From NCBI GenBank assembly GCA_023512835.1, contig CM042084.1:12177842-12241841 (forward strand): DNA of 64,000 nucleotides. Reading direction: 5' to 3'. The notes below the pieces were generated by a model. The model saw only the letters and a program-made list of their open reading frames with translations, was not told the origin of the DNA and ran no database searches. The translations under genes and the position numbers were made by a program. This document shows positions 33,442 to 45,500 of the stretch, one piece after another (within the stretch, counting starts at the first letter, position 1; every line of letters begins with the position of its first letter). Origin of the DNA: Taxillus chinensis (Eukaryota; Streptophyta; Magnoliopsida; Santalales; Loranthaceae).

Positions 33442-34140
33442 AGTGTCAGTTTGGCATTGCTGTTGGGAGGCTGATTTTGCTTATAAAATAAGCAAAAAAC
33501 AGTAAAAGATGTTTGATAATCTTAAAAAAAGTACTTATAAAATAAGTTTATACTTTTTTTTGCTTAAAAGCAGAAGCAGTTGAAGATTGCTTCTAAAAGC
33601 TGCTTTTTCAAGAAATAATTTTTAAAAACTAAAATATCAATCTTATCCCTTTCATTACGACCTTACATGATGTAGCTGGGCGAGTTCGTCGCTAGAGAGA
33701 GCACAAGGGGATGAGGGTGGCAATGGGGATGAGAGGGCACCATGGGTCGGGGATGGGCATAGGGGTCGAGAGGGCATAAGGGGGACAACATGGGGGTGGA
33801 CAGCTAGGATGGGAGGTGGGTGACAGACATAGGGGGCGAGCGGCAAGGATGGGAGGGCACCATGTTGGGGGGGGAAGGGGGGGGGGAGGGGTTAAGGTTG
33901 GAGATTTTTTTATTTATTTAAAATTATAATATAATTAAAAAGATATTTGTGTCATTTACATTTTTACAGTACTTTCGTTTTTAGTTTATCCAAAATTTAT
34001 CACCTGCTTTTAAAATTTAAAATAATTTTAGAATTATATTTTATCAAACACTCACCTGCTTATTTTCACATAAGTTTATTTTTTCTGTACAGCTAAAAGC
34101 AACTTTTTTCTAAAAACATAATATTATCAAACTAAGCCTA
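33442..34140. mobile_element. Probable hAT-like MITE with G-rich insert
   Basis: The left end reads AAGTGTCAGTTTGGCATT and the right end, reversed, reads TAGGCTTAGTTTGATAAT, an imperfect terminal inverted pair. Inside, AAAATAAGC/GCTTATTTT words and AAAAGCAG/CTGCTTTT words are mirrored on both sides. The centre (about 33675-33890) is a G-rich tract of GGGATGAGGG/GGGGGCA units ending in a long G-run. Such ends are typical of plant hAT-derived MITEs. No transposase is present. Confidence 0.5.
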
Positions 34141-34389
34141 ATTCAACCGAAAAAATTAGAATGTGATGAAGTTAAAGTCACGGAGGGCGCTGGAAATTTG
34201 ACACATTTCAATTAAAGTGTTTTAAAAAAACAAGAATATGAAAATTTAAAATTATTTTTAAAGAAAACAAACAATTTTATTTGAAAATCTTTTACACACG
34301 TAACAAGATTTAAGCCATTTTAATTATTTTTTATTTTTAATTTAAAACCTTCATAAACCATAAACAATCAATCATACCTAGGTTAAGCC

Positions 34390-34613
34390 AAAACAAATCC
34401 TGAGCATCGCATATTCCCCTACTCCCTGTTCTCGCTTCTGCACAGCGCTAGAGGAGACGAAGAAGAAGACACTGTAGAGGTCAGTGCCCGCTTCGCCGAA
34501 GCCATTGTCGCAGTCGGCAGTTTCGAACATTGCATACACATTCTGGTCTAAAAGGTTGTGTGATTCTCTGAAAATCTCACACGCACACTCGCAAGGTTAG
34601 GATCAATCAAGGA
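34390..34613 (+). promoter_or_regulatory. 5' leader region of the helicase gene
   Basis: The base composition changes from A+T-rich to balanced at about 34395. A GA-rich stretch (GAGGAGACGAAGAAGAAGAC, about 34451-34470) lies within what should be the 5' UTR. The first ATG in the coding frame is at 34614. No clear TATA box is seen, as is common for plant housekeeping genes. Confidence 0.45.
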
Positions 34614-37600
34614 ATGGCGAAATCGAGGAGGAAACAGCTGCACGGGGAGGGAAAGCAGAAGGGATCTGGCATAGACGATTCCTCCATACGGAACCGAATT
34701 GCGCAAAAGCTTCGCGAGTTTCGCGCGTCTCAAGACGAAGGTGTGTCGTGTATGTTCGACACTAAGATGGGTTGTTGATTTTGTTTGCTCGTTTGTTTCG
34801 TTTTTTTTTTTGTGTGTATCCTTGCTGTTTAGATAGTGTGGGGTTGCTATGGGAGTGAGGACATCATAGAATTTGCAGTTTTTAGGGGTGTTGGTACGTG
34901 CCCATGTTAGTTTTGATGCTTATCGTTTATTGAATATGAGTTTTTATTATAAATTTTCTTTGCTTTTTTTTTTTAAATGAATCTTAGTTACTGGGATATT
35001 GTGCATTTTCCAGAAGCCTTTTTTTTTTTTTGCTGCCATACGAGGGTGCTGGGGGAGTTATCTATGTTTTTGTTTATAATCAGGGTGTTTATAAACAACG
35101 TAAAGTTGATGTGATCGTATACATGGTTTCCAAACACTAAACTCCTCTAAACATCTTATGTGTATGTCAATCACGTGAGTATGATCTGTTTGTAGACCAT
35201 TTTATGCCAGAATGGCTGACAGTTCCGTTAAAGCCATATAATGATTGAATATAATTTAAATTGTCTCTTTGATGAAACCATTGATACACATAATTGAATA
35301 CAGTGGGAATTTGATTGCAATATAATGGAATACCTGTTATTTTGTTCTCAAAATGGAATAATCTCGGGGTGACTGTTTCATACTTGCACAGGTGCGTTTA
35401 TCATAAGTTCACTTATGGAAGGTTTGATTAATGTAATAGAATCATGAGATAGTTACCAAGCAAGAAACAAGATTTCTATCCAGTCAATAGGCCAATGAAC
35501 TTTCTAACAAAGGGAATGGATCTGAAACTAAATAGTTATTCCATTGAAACAACTGTGGCACTTGTGATTCTGTAATCTTAAGCAGATATAAACCATACAA
35601 CTTTGTACATAACCAGTTAAATAGGTTTTGAAAATTTAAGATTATATGGTGCAGTTGTGGTCATTCTCATTCTTGAATCTTGTCATTGGTTCACTTAGAG
35701 GAGAATAATGTCACTTTGGTACACTAATGTGATTTTTGAAAAAACCTACGGAACCAGTTTGTTTGTTTTTTTGACTATTAACAGCCCACAAATGAGGCGA
35801 TGACACGTTAACTGTTTTTTTCTTTTTTGTTCAAAAAGCCTGCTTGAAAAGCTGGCTCAAAAACTTGTCAATGCTTGAAAACCACTTTTTGAGCACGATT
35901 TTTTTCATTGCCTTAATGTGTCATCTCCTCAGGCTGGTAATGGCTGAATTTTGGCCTGATTGGTTCAAAGTGACACTCATGATTTTTTTACTTTAGAGAG
36001 ACCCATGCATTGATACTTGATTTGATAAGTTTGTGTTTTGACTGAGTTATTATTGTCAAAAAATTATTCTCTAATTTTTTATATTTTCAATGTTTTATGC
36101 AGTTTACACTATCGAAGATAATCTTGATAACAGCCAACGTGCTGTGGTCCATGACTTGTGCAGGAAGATGGGCCTGAGATCAAAAAGTTCCGGGTTAGTG
36201 GTGTTGAGTGCTTGTTCAGTTGTTCTATCCGTATGTAACATTTAAATATCTTGAAGAGGGTTGAAACTTGCATGAAAAAGGCCAAAAAGAACCATCATTA
36301 CATGGGGTGTTAGAGTATTTTCAACACTATTTTTTATTTTTTCTACATACGTACAAGGGTTTTTACATTTGGATAATCATTTCACAACTTCAACTCCAAT
36401 ACTATTTATTTTATTTTTTATTTTATTTTAAGTTTTTATTTCCTTTATTAACACATAGGAAAGAATAAATGTGAAGAAAGAAAAAAATTATATAATATAA
36501 AAAATAAATAATCACTCTTTGTAAATAAAGAGTGACTATAACATTCTTTAAATGTGAAGAGAGGGATGAAGAGTGTATTGGAATGATATTTTGGAGTTTG
36601 ATTATTTATTTATAGATAATAAAAGCCTATCAGATATGCTCTTACAACATTATGTAATGTCCCACAACCCATCCTTTGCCTTTGGAGACTATTCTCCGTA
36701 TCCTAAAAAATTATGTGATTGTGCTCCCTCCATAAGACCTAAAACACGGCTAGAGGGACCGTACAAAACATTTGTTTTGCCTTTCCCACCTTCACAGCCC
36801 CCTGAGCCGACGTCAAATTTAACATAGCAAAAACAAATGCTTACAATTGGCTTGACTTGTTTTCCAGCACTCTTGCACATTAGGCATCTACTCACTAGTG
36901 GCAAGACCCTTCTTTGAAGTTGATCAAGAGTAAGGATATTGCCCCACGTAGCTTCCCATGCAAAAAAAACTGAACCTTGTTGGGATCTTAGCCTTTCAAA
37001 TGGCGTGCCACCACCTCTCACTGTTTCTAGCCATTGTACTCAACCCAATCTGTATCGTGAAGAAACTCTTAATGGAGAGCACACCATGTTTGGTATCCCT
37101 CCAATTCACCCCACCTTTGAGCCCTCTTCTAACAACAAAACCCTCCTTGAGCTGGTGGTTGTTGGCTTACGCCGTTATACTGTCAAGTGCCTCCATAACA
37201 AAGAGGAATAGCGGAGGAGACGATGGATCACCTTAAATTCTTTGGAGTACTTCAAAGGAAAAAATTTCTTTCAAGAACAAACTTGAAAAGTTCCGTTAGA
37301 GCTTGGCTCTCCCAATCTTACAGCTTCAAATTACCAAAAAAATTACTCCCTCCATTGCACAATGATTGTCCAATTTCTATTTTGATCAGAATTTAAGAAA
37401 CAATTTCTCTCCTAGCCGGTGCTATTTGTTTTATGATTATATATTTAATTATTATCAACATAAAATTTCCCCATAAAAATATCTTCCTATAAAAAGTTAT
37501 AAAGTAAATTAAAGGGGGAGAAGCATTGTAAACATATGTGAAAGAAGTGAAAATTGAACGCTTACTCTGGCGCAAATCAAAATAGAAATGTGGAAAATTA

Positions 37601-39505
37601 ATGTGGGATGGATGGAGTATCAAAATTGAAAGCAAAAATGTAATTATAATAGAGCTACCAATGCTTAGTCAAATTTATTGACAAATGCATGATTTTTGAA
37701 CTTAAAAATTAAAGTTTAAATGTGTTCAACTTTATACTGTTCAATTTTAAAAAATAAATTAAATTTTAAATGTGTTCAAATTTTAAGTTTGTCAATTTTA
37801 TTGATAAACACTGTTTTTTCTGTGTGGTTCAATTAAAATTTTATAGAATGCTTCAAGTTAAAAGTAAGGCCTTATTTGGTGAACTTGTTTTATTTTTGAA
37901 AATAGGGCTGTTTTTAAAAACAGTGATTTCAGATGAATTTTCACCACTCATAAATAGTTTTAAATTCATCGGATCTACTATTTTTAAAAATAATTATATT
38001 TTCAAAAATATTATCATCAAATCAAATAACCCCTTAAATTTTGAAGTTATCCTTAGAGAAATGAAATATGGTCATTGTGAATTGTTTATTGCTGAAGCTT
38101 ATACAACTAGAGTATACATGTGGGGCTTTTATATATTGCAGTGACCACCATGTAGTTTTAGAGTTTATTGTATGTGCATTTAAAAAGATTTATTTAAAAT
38201 TTAATTTTGAAATCTTATTCAAACAAGGCTTATTACAAACGCTGGGAAGTGGCCATATCCAGTAACATAGCCCATAAATGACCTTTCACCCAGTGGACAA
38301 AGATCTTGGTGTTTTCAAAAACCTAGACAATTTCTTTCTTTCTTGAGTAACCAAAAAATGCCTTGGGGATGGCTTACCATAACATCTTTGCATGGATGGG
38401 CCCCCTACAACCAGTCCAATCTCAAGTCTCCAACATCACCATGAAGGACCCATACAATGCCAAACAAAGCATATACCTGCTTACATGATGGACACTTGCT
38501 CATTACTGGAATGTCGCGAACTTGAAGTTGGCCCAAAGTTATAATCTTTCTCCACACTCCTTCCCAACAGAAAAGGCCATCCGAGGAGGAGTTTTAGCCA
38601 CACTCCAATGATTTGATAGTTGTGGGTCAAAAACCAAACCAATCGGTCTTAATTCCAATAAAATGGGATCGAATATATGGACCAAGATAGTTAGAAAGTT
38701 TGAATTCGATCCAATAGACAGATCCTTCTCTTCCATTAGCTTATGTCAATAGTCAAATACTATTTTCTTTCATTTTATCTTTAATCAGAGCTATTCAACG
38801 ACACTACAAATGCCTTTATTTCTAATCTTGTCCTTCTTAGTCTTACCACACATGCATCTTAATATTCACATCTCAATTGTCCTAATCTTTTTGTATATGT
38901 TGTTTCATGTTAATCCAACATTCCGTTTCATATAATAAAGAAAGTCTAATAATTGACTTATAAAATTTTTCTCTAAAATCTAGTGGCATATTGTGGTCAC
39001 ATAAAACTCCATTCGCACTTCTTCACTTAATTTGCTAGACTCTGATCCTATAGTTGACATCGCTCTCAATCTTTCAGGCTTTATAAATTATTGACCCTAA
39101 GTACATTCCGTGGTTGATATAATTTGATAGTTGTAGTTTTTCCTTTTACAATATAAGTTCTCATGAGTGTGAACTTTATGCAGGTGTGGTGGTCACCGTC
39201 GGGTTTGTGTTTGGAAAATGCACAAGAAGGCAGGGATTCGAAAGGAGAGGCAGAAGGAAACGGGAAGACTCATTTATATAACATTTTCGGAAGAATCAAA
39301 AGAAGTTTTGCAAGAGTTATTTACTCATTATCCCCCTGGTGACAGCGAGGTGGGAGATGAAATGATTGGCAAAAGCAGTGTAAAGAGTGGTCAGGCCAGT
39401 GGTAATAGAGATGATATGTTTTGCAAACCTTCTTTCAAAAAGGCAGAAATTGCAAAAAAAGTGGAATCACTTGCTTCTAAAATGGCAGCTCCAAAGTTAA
39501 AACAG
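34614..39505 (+). CDS. NIH: Helicase exons 1-3: R3H domain
   Basis: Exon 1 encodes a basic N-terminus ([14 protein letters not shown]) and leads into '[10 protein letters not shown]'. Exon 2 holds the R3H signature R-A-V-V-H, i.e. Arg-x3-His, in '[15 protein letters not shown]'. Exon 3 continues with a Cys/Arg-rich strand and a Lys-rich segment, then 'ELFTHYPP'. R3H domains bind single-stranded nucleic acid. Phases: exon 1 ends with one base, exon 2 with two, exon 3 in phase. Introns 1 and 2 are 1.36 and 2.99 kb; intron 2 contains LINE and MITE fragments. Confidence 0.82.
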
Positions 39506-42500
39506 GTTTTTTCCTCTCTAAATTAGGGATTTCATAACACATTTTATTAATGCTATTTGCGTGGTAAGGGAATTATCTGGTACTGTACATGCAGATTTAT
39601 GAACAGAGGTCTAGACTTCCAATTGCTGTTTTCAAGGATGATATTACATCTACTGTCAAATCTCACCAGGTTTTTTTAATATTTGGACGTTTATATAATG
39701 TTGAAGGCACCGGACATAATTGATATTATTGCATTGAATATTGCAGAATGCTGATAGAGGATTTTCCATATTAATTCCTGTGCCATTTTGGTTCGTTTGT
39801 TTTGAATTAGGTTGTGCTTATATCTGGTGAAACTGGCTGTGGGAAAACTACACAGGTTTCCGATTCTTTAATTCTTTCTACTTTTCTCATTGTCAAGAAT
39901 TCTTTCCTCTTTTTCCTATCGATTAACATGTTACATGTATCCACTTTTTTGAAGGTTACATGTATCTATTTTGTAGCTGCATTTTATTATGTAGTCTCTC
40001 ATGTGACAAGTCTTTTGCACACTTATTGCTTTTGTACGGATACAACATTTTGTCGCACTTATGCTGTCAAAATAATATTTATAAAACCTAACCTGTAAAA
40101 GGAAAGTAAGGGTCGATTCCTACAGAGATACAATTGGAAATCTCTAACCTAATTGTGTTCCTATTGTCTAAGCAAACAATGTGATTAAATAACATAAAAT
40201 AAATAAAATAAAGGAATCCTAGAGAAAATAAAAAAAATAAGAGAATAAAATTCTAGGATTTAGACTCACCACAATTTTTAATTCTTGATTATATGGTTTG
40301 GTTGATTATTCTTATGGTCTCTAATCATCTGAAGGTGATTGATCTAAAGGTAATCGTCAATCGCTTTCGCGTGAATAACGGCGTGCTTAATCTTAACAAC
40401 GGCTTACTCTCATGACTCACTAAAATAAGCCCAAACTCATTAAAGAGTGATCAACCATGGATTCTCTTAGAATCACGAATTACTTTCGTGACTCACAAGT
40501 CCTAGGTTTCATTTTACGGGTTCCGATAATTAAATTTTATTTTTCAATTCTTCATTTAATTATCCAAAACATGCAATAGGTTTGCGACGCTCACAATATA
40601 TATTTAATCGGTAAAATAAAATCATTCATGAGATAGAGATAATAAATAGTCAAACAAATTCATACAACTAAGATATTGAAATTGGACTATTTCCAATCCC
40701 TAAGAAAAAAGAATTATTCCATGAAATGATGAATAAACATATTTATTAATTATTAAATTTGAGATTATAAGAAAAAGAAAAGAAGCGATCCAACCTGTGA
40801 CGAAGGGTCATAAATAATTCTCCATCCAAACCAATGCATTTTTGAATCAAGATTATATGAAAATCATCCAAAATTAATAAAAATTCTAAGAAATCAAACC
40901 TAAGATTCTTAACTGTCACAGAGGCTCTGCCTTTTGATGGATATCTCGACATGCGCAGCATGCGCGCGACAACAGGGCGCCTCGTTGGCGATCGTCTCGT
41001 GGTGGTCTCTCATCGTGCACTGCCTCGTTTTCCCAATAGCGCCGTTGCTGCGGTTTCCTCGTGCTCTGTTCGGATTGAAGCTAAATCATTCGAGGTCAAG
41101 GTACTCGGATGCTTGATTCGCATAGTCGAATGAAGTCGGATGTGGGTTTCCGCCATCTCAATCTCTCCGTCGGTCGCATCCTGGTTAGGCTCGATGCTTC
41201 TTGAGCTGGTGGGTAAACCTTTGGTCACCGTCCTTGTGGTTCGTTCCTATCAAGATGGTGATCGGGTGTTTTTGGCTCAGAGACGTCGCAATTGAAATGG
41301 CAGCTTTGTCTCGGTTTCTTGCGTTCGCATGTCTCTCTCTTCATCTCGGCCGGCCGCGGCTCTCATCGATGGTTGGATCTGGGCCACCTCCTCTGCGCCC
41401 AACTCGACTCCGGTCTAGCGGTCAACGGTCTGCCCTTTAGTCCCCCGTGTGCGACTCTTGTTCCTTCCGCAATGTGGTTTCGGGCTCCGTCGGGGTCGCG
41501 CGGGAGGCGTCTGCGCTGACTATCAGTGACGCGTCCGTCGAGTTGTTTATCTGAGTGCAGCTTCACGTTGGTGAGCGCGGGGAGTGGTCTATCATCGAAG
41601 CTCGTGTGGTTCCTAGGGAGCTGTCTGCGCAGACTCTCCTATAGGATCCTGCGTCCTCTCCAGCATTGCTGCCCACATCGCCTCGTCTGGGTGGGGGGTT
41701 GGTGGGCGGGGACTCCTCTCTTCTTTCATCTAGGGAGTCTTCCCCTAGGCTGGCTGCAGTTTCTGGTGGTGGCATGCTGTCCTTGGGGACGTCTTGGTTG
41801 TGGCAGTTTGTACCGGGTGAGGGCAGTCATGGCCCTTCTGTTGGGGGTGGTGCCTTGCCCGTTGGAGTGTGGGCGGGTATCTCTCTGGTCGGGGAGGGGT
41901 CTGTCTGTGCCGACATGGCGTCTGCGGGTGGTGTGTGGGATGGGTTTTCTTTGTCCCTAGGTGCGGGTGGTGCCTTTGGAGGGTGCTCTGCATCCGAGGT
42001 GGGGGAGGGCGGTTTCGTTTCTGTCGGTGCTCTGGTGGTGCAGGCTAGGGCGGCTCCGTTGGGTGGTCTGTGTGTTTAGCCTGAGGTTCTTGTAGTTCAA
42101 CCTTGCTACCCGTCGGAGTCGGAGTCGGAGTGGGTCTTACAGAAGCATAAGGCCATTGGTAAGCTCTTAGGGGTGACTTAAGAGGGGAGTAAAAATTGTA
42201 TTTCTGTTCTATCACGTGACATTGAGGCTCGGCAGCGCGCTCGAAAGGCTGATGCCCCTTGTAGGCAGCCTACGGGCACGGGGCCTAAGTGTGTGCGGGA
42301 GCTTAGGGGCCTTGCATTGTCAATTAATTATGATGCAAGGGGTTCTCGGCCTGTTCGGGTGGGGCCGGGGAATGTTTCGGCAGTTTGGGGGGCACTTCAG
42401 TTATCTCAATGAGTACAAAACTCTTGTCATGGAATTTGTGAGGGTTGCATGATCGGGCGAAGTGCCTTTGCCTTAGCAATTTGTTTCAGGAGTGGAAGGC

Positions 42501-45500
42501 AGACATTATTTGCTTGCATGAAACTAAATTGGATGTTGGGTGGCTTGATCGGCCGTTTGAGGAGGAGATGTTGTATGTGGTTCGGTGCTGCAAGGGGGAT
42601 AAGGCCCCTGGTCCGGATGGGTTTCAGTTGCCATTCTTGTAGCATTGTTGGGTTGTGGTGCGGTGTGATGTCTTGGGTGTTTGGGCGGAGTTTCAGGAGC
42701 ATTGCCGTTTTGAGCGGAGCCTTAATGCGACTTTTATGACTCTTATCTCGAAGAAGCTGGGAGCGGATGCCTTGCGTGATTTTCGGCCTATCAGTTTGGT
42801 GAGGAGCATGTACAAAATCCTTGCTAAGGTCTTCGCTAATCGGTTGAAGTCTGTTTTGGGGAAACTGATCTCTCCCACGCTGATTGCTTTTGTGCCTGGT
42901 TGACTGATCTTGGATTCGGTTCTCATCGCAAACGAGTGTCTTGATAGTCGCATCAAGGTTGACCTTCTAGGGGTGTTGTGTAAGCTTGACCTGGAGAAGG
43001 CTTATGATCATGTGCATTGGGGGTTTCTATTTTATGTTCTTCAGTGTTGTAGCTTCTCGGCCAGGTGGTGGCGGTGGATCTCCTTCTGTATTTCCACAAC
43101 TCGTTTTTTGGTCCTGGTTAATGGACACCCTTGTCGTTTTTTCGTGAGTTCTCGGGGCCTTCGCTAGGGGGATCCTTTGTTGCTTATGTTGTTTCTTCTT
43201 GTTATGGAGTGCTTCAGTCGCCTGGTGGGTAAAGCTTTTTTGATTGGTCTCCTTTTCAGCTGTTTGGTTGGTTGCCTGGGTGGAGGTTTACTCGCAATTT
43301 TGCATCTCCTTTTTGCTGACGATACTCTTGTGTTGTGTGAGGCGGATCAAGACCATCTTTTCCATTTGCAGTCCATCCTTATATGGTTTGAGGCTGCTTC
43401 GAGCCTACGGATTAACCTCAGTAAGTCTGTGTTGGTTCCGGTTAGTGCGGTGCCTTCTTTGGGGGTTCTGGCTAATTTATTAGGGTGTCCGATTGCTTAG
43501 CTCCCCCTTTGTATCTGGGGCTTCCCTTGGGGGCGTCCTTTCGGTCCTCTACTATTTGGGATCTGGTTATTGAGCGGATGGAGCGGCATTTGGCCAGCTA
43601 GAAGCGCATTTACCTCTCCAAGGGGGGTTGGCTCACTTTGATTCGGAGCACCCTTTTCAGCTTGCCGACCTACTTTTTGTCCCTGTTTCCTCTTCCTGCG
43701 ACAGTGGCTTCGTGTTTGGCTCAGATCCAGAGACTTTTCCTGTGGGGATCCAAGGTTGGTGTGCCGAGGATTCCTTTGGTTAGTTGGGCGACGGTGTGTC
43801 GTCCTCTTTCTTGGGAAAATGGCTTTGGCGTTTTGGGGTGGAGCGGGGGCGCTGTGGAGGGAGGTTATTGCCGTCAAGTATGGGGTCGAGCGTGAGGGTT
43901 GGATCTCCTTGATGCCTCGTTGTTCTCATGGGATTCTTTCTCTCGGTTCATGGTATTTGAGTTGGGGAGTTGTGCTACGATCCGTTTTTGGCATGATGTG
44001 TGGTGTGGTGCGTCCCCCCTTAAGCTTGTGTATCCCAAGCTGTTTTGGCTTGCGCGCTCTCCTGAGGCTTTTGTAGCGGATGTCCATTGTTGTCGGGATA
44101 CTCACATGCAGTGAGAGATGTTATTTCGTGTGCTGCGCAAGATTGGGAGTTGGAAGTTTTCTATTCTTTTTCGATACCTTGTACTCAGTCTCTCCACCGC
44201 GTCTTGCCGAGGATAGGTTGTGTTGGCGCCCTAATCGGGAGTGCGGGTTCCTCGTTCGGAGCTTTTACTCCCTGCTTACGCCTGCCCAGACTGCAAGTTT
44301 TCCTTGGCGGAGCATTTGGAAGGTGCGGGTGCCCTCTCGGGTGGCCTTCTTTGCTTGGACTGCCATCTTGAGGAAGATTTTAACTGCTGATCATTTGCGA
44401 CGCTGTGGTTTTGTTTTGGCTAGTCGGTGCTACATGTGCAAGTCTTCGCTAGAGCACGTGGATCATCTTTTCCTTCATTGCCCTTATGCTAGAAGTTTGT
44501 GAGATATGATTCTGGGTCTTTTTGGAATCTCGTGGGTGATGCCTTCGTCTCTCTGTGTGTTGTTTGTTGGTTGGCTCGGCGGTGTGGGGTGGCATTCGGC
44601 GGTGTGGCATGCTGTCCCTCATTGCATTCTTTGGAGTATTTGGCGGGAGAGTAATGCGCGTGTGTTTGATGATCGGGAAAGGCTCTCTGCTGAGCTTTTT
44701 TGTGTTTTTTTTTTTTTGTTATTTGGGTGATTGGTTGTATGCGTTGGGTGGGTTGTATTTTTCTTTCATTTGAGATGTTGTCAATGTGTGTTCCTTTTGA
44801 TTGGGTTGCGGTCTTCGCTTTGTAATTTTGCTTTTTTTTGCACTTCTTGTGTGTGATTTGCTATTGATCAATAAATTTTTCTTACCTATCAAAAAAAATA
44901 TGTTTCTTATATAGTCCCCAAAATATTACATTAAAAATAAAATAAAAAAATACAAAATGGGACATAATTTGATGCCTGTCGTGACGAAGGCAAAAATTCT
45001 TGTCGCAACAATATATATTTTCTCCTGTGTCACGACGAAGGCAAAAAATCTTGTCGTGATGAAGTGCATTTTCTTTTGTGTCGCAACAAAGGCAAATTGA
45101 CCTGGCACGATGACATCATCTGTCCAAGTTCATTTTATTCTTAGATTCGCCTGGTTCTTTTTCATTTGCTTGCAAGATACACCCAAAACGTAATGTCACT
45201 CTACAAAACACTAAAACATAACAAACATGATTTATCATTCAATCATAATAAAAACACTTAAAATATTGTGAAAAATAAATGCAAAAAAAATATATATGTA
45301 AGATCTCTATAAATTATGTTTATCATCTACCCAAGTTTGATTTGAATTTTATATCTTATTTAGCTCATTTTGATGCTTTTGAAAGTTTATTATATTTATT
45401 GCATTTGTAGTTGATTCCCTAGTTGGAATTAAAGTCGGATTATTAAAGTTGGAATTTATATAAAATTGGTTTTTTTGTCTGTTTTTTCTAAGTCAATTGA

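Noticed and set aside
41526..42079. Two overlapping ORFs of 137-144 codons, Gly/Val/Leu-rich
   Set aside because: They lie in the first third of the LINE and overlap in two frames; GC-rich composition with few stops. Possibly ORF1 debris, not a host gene.
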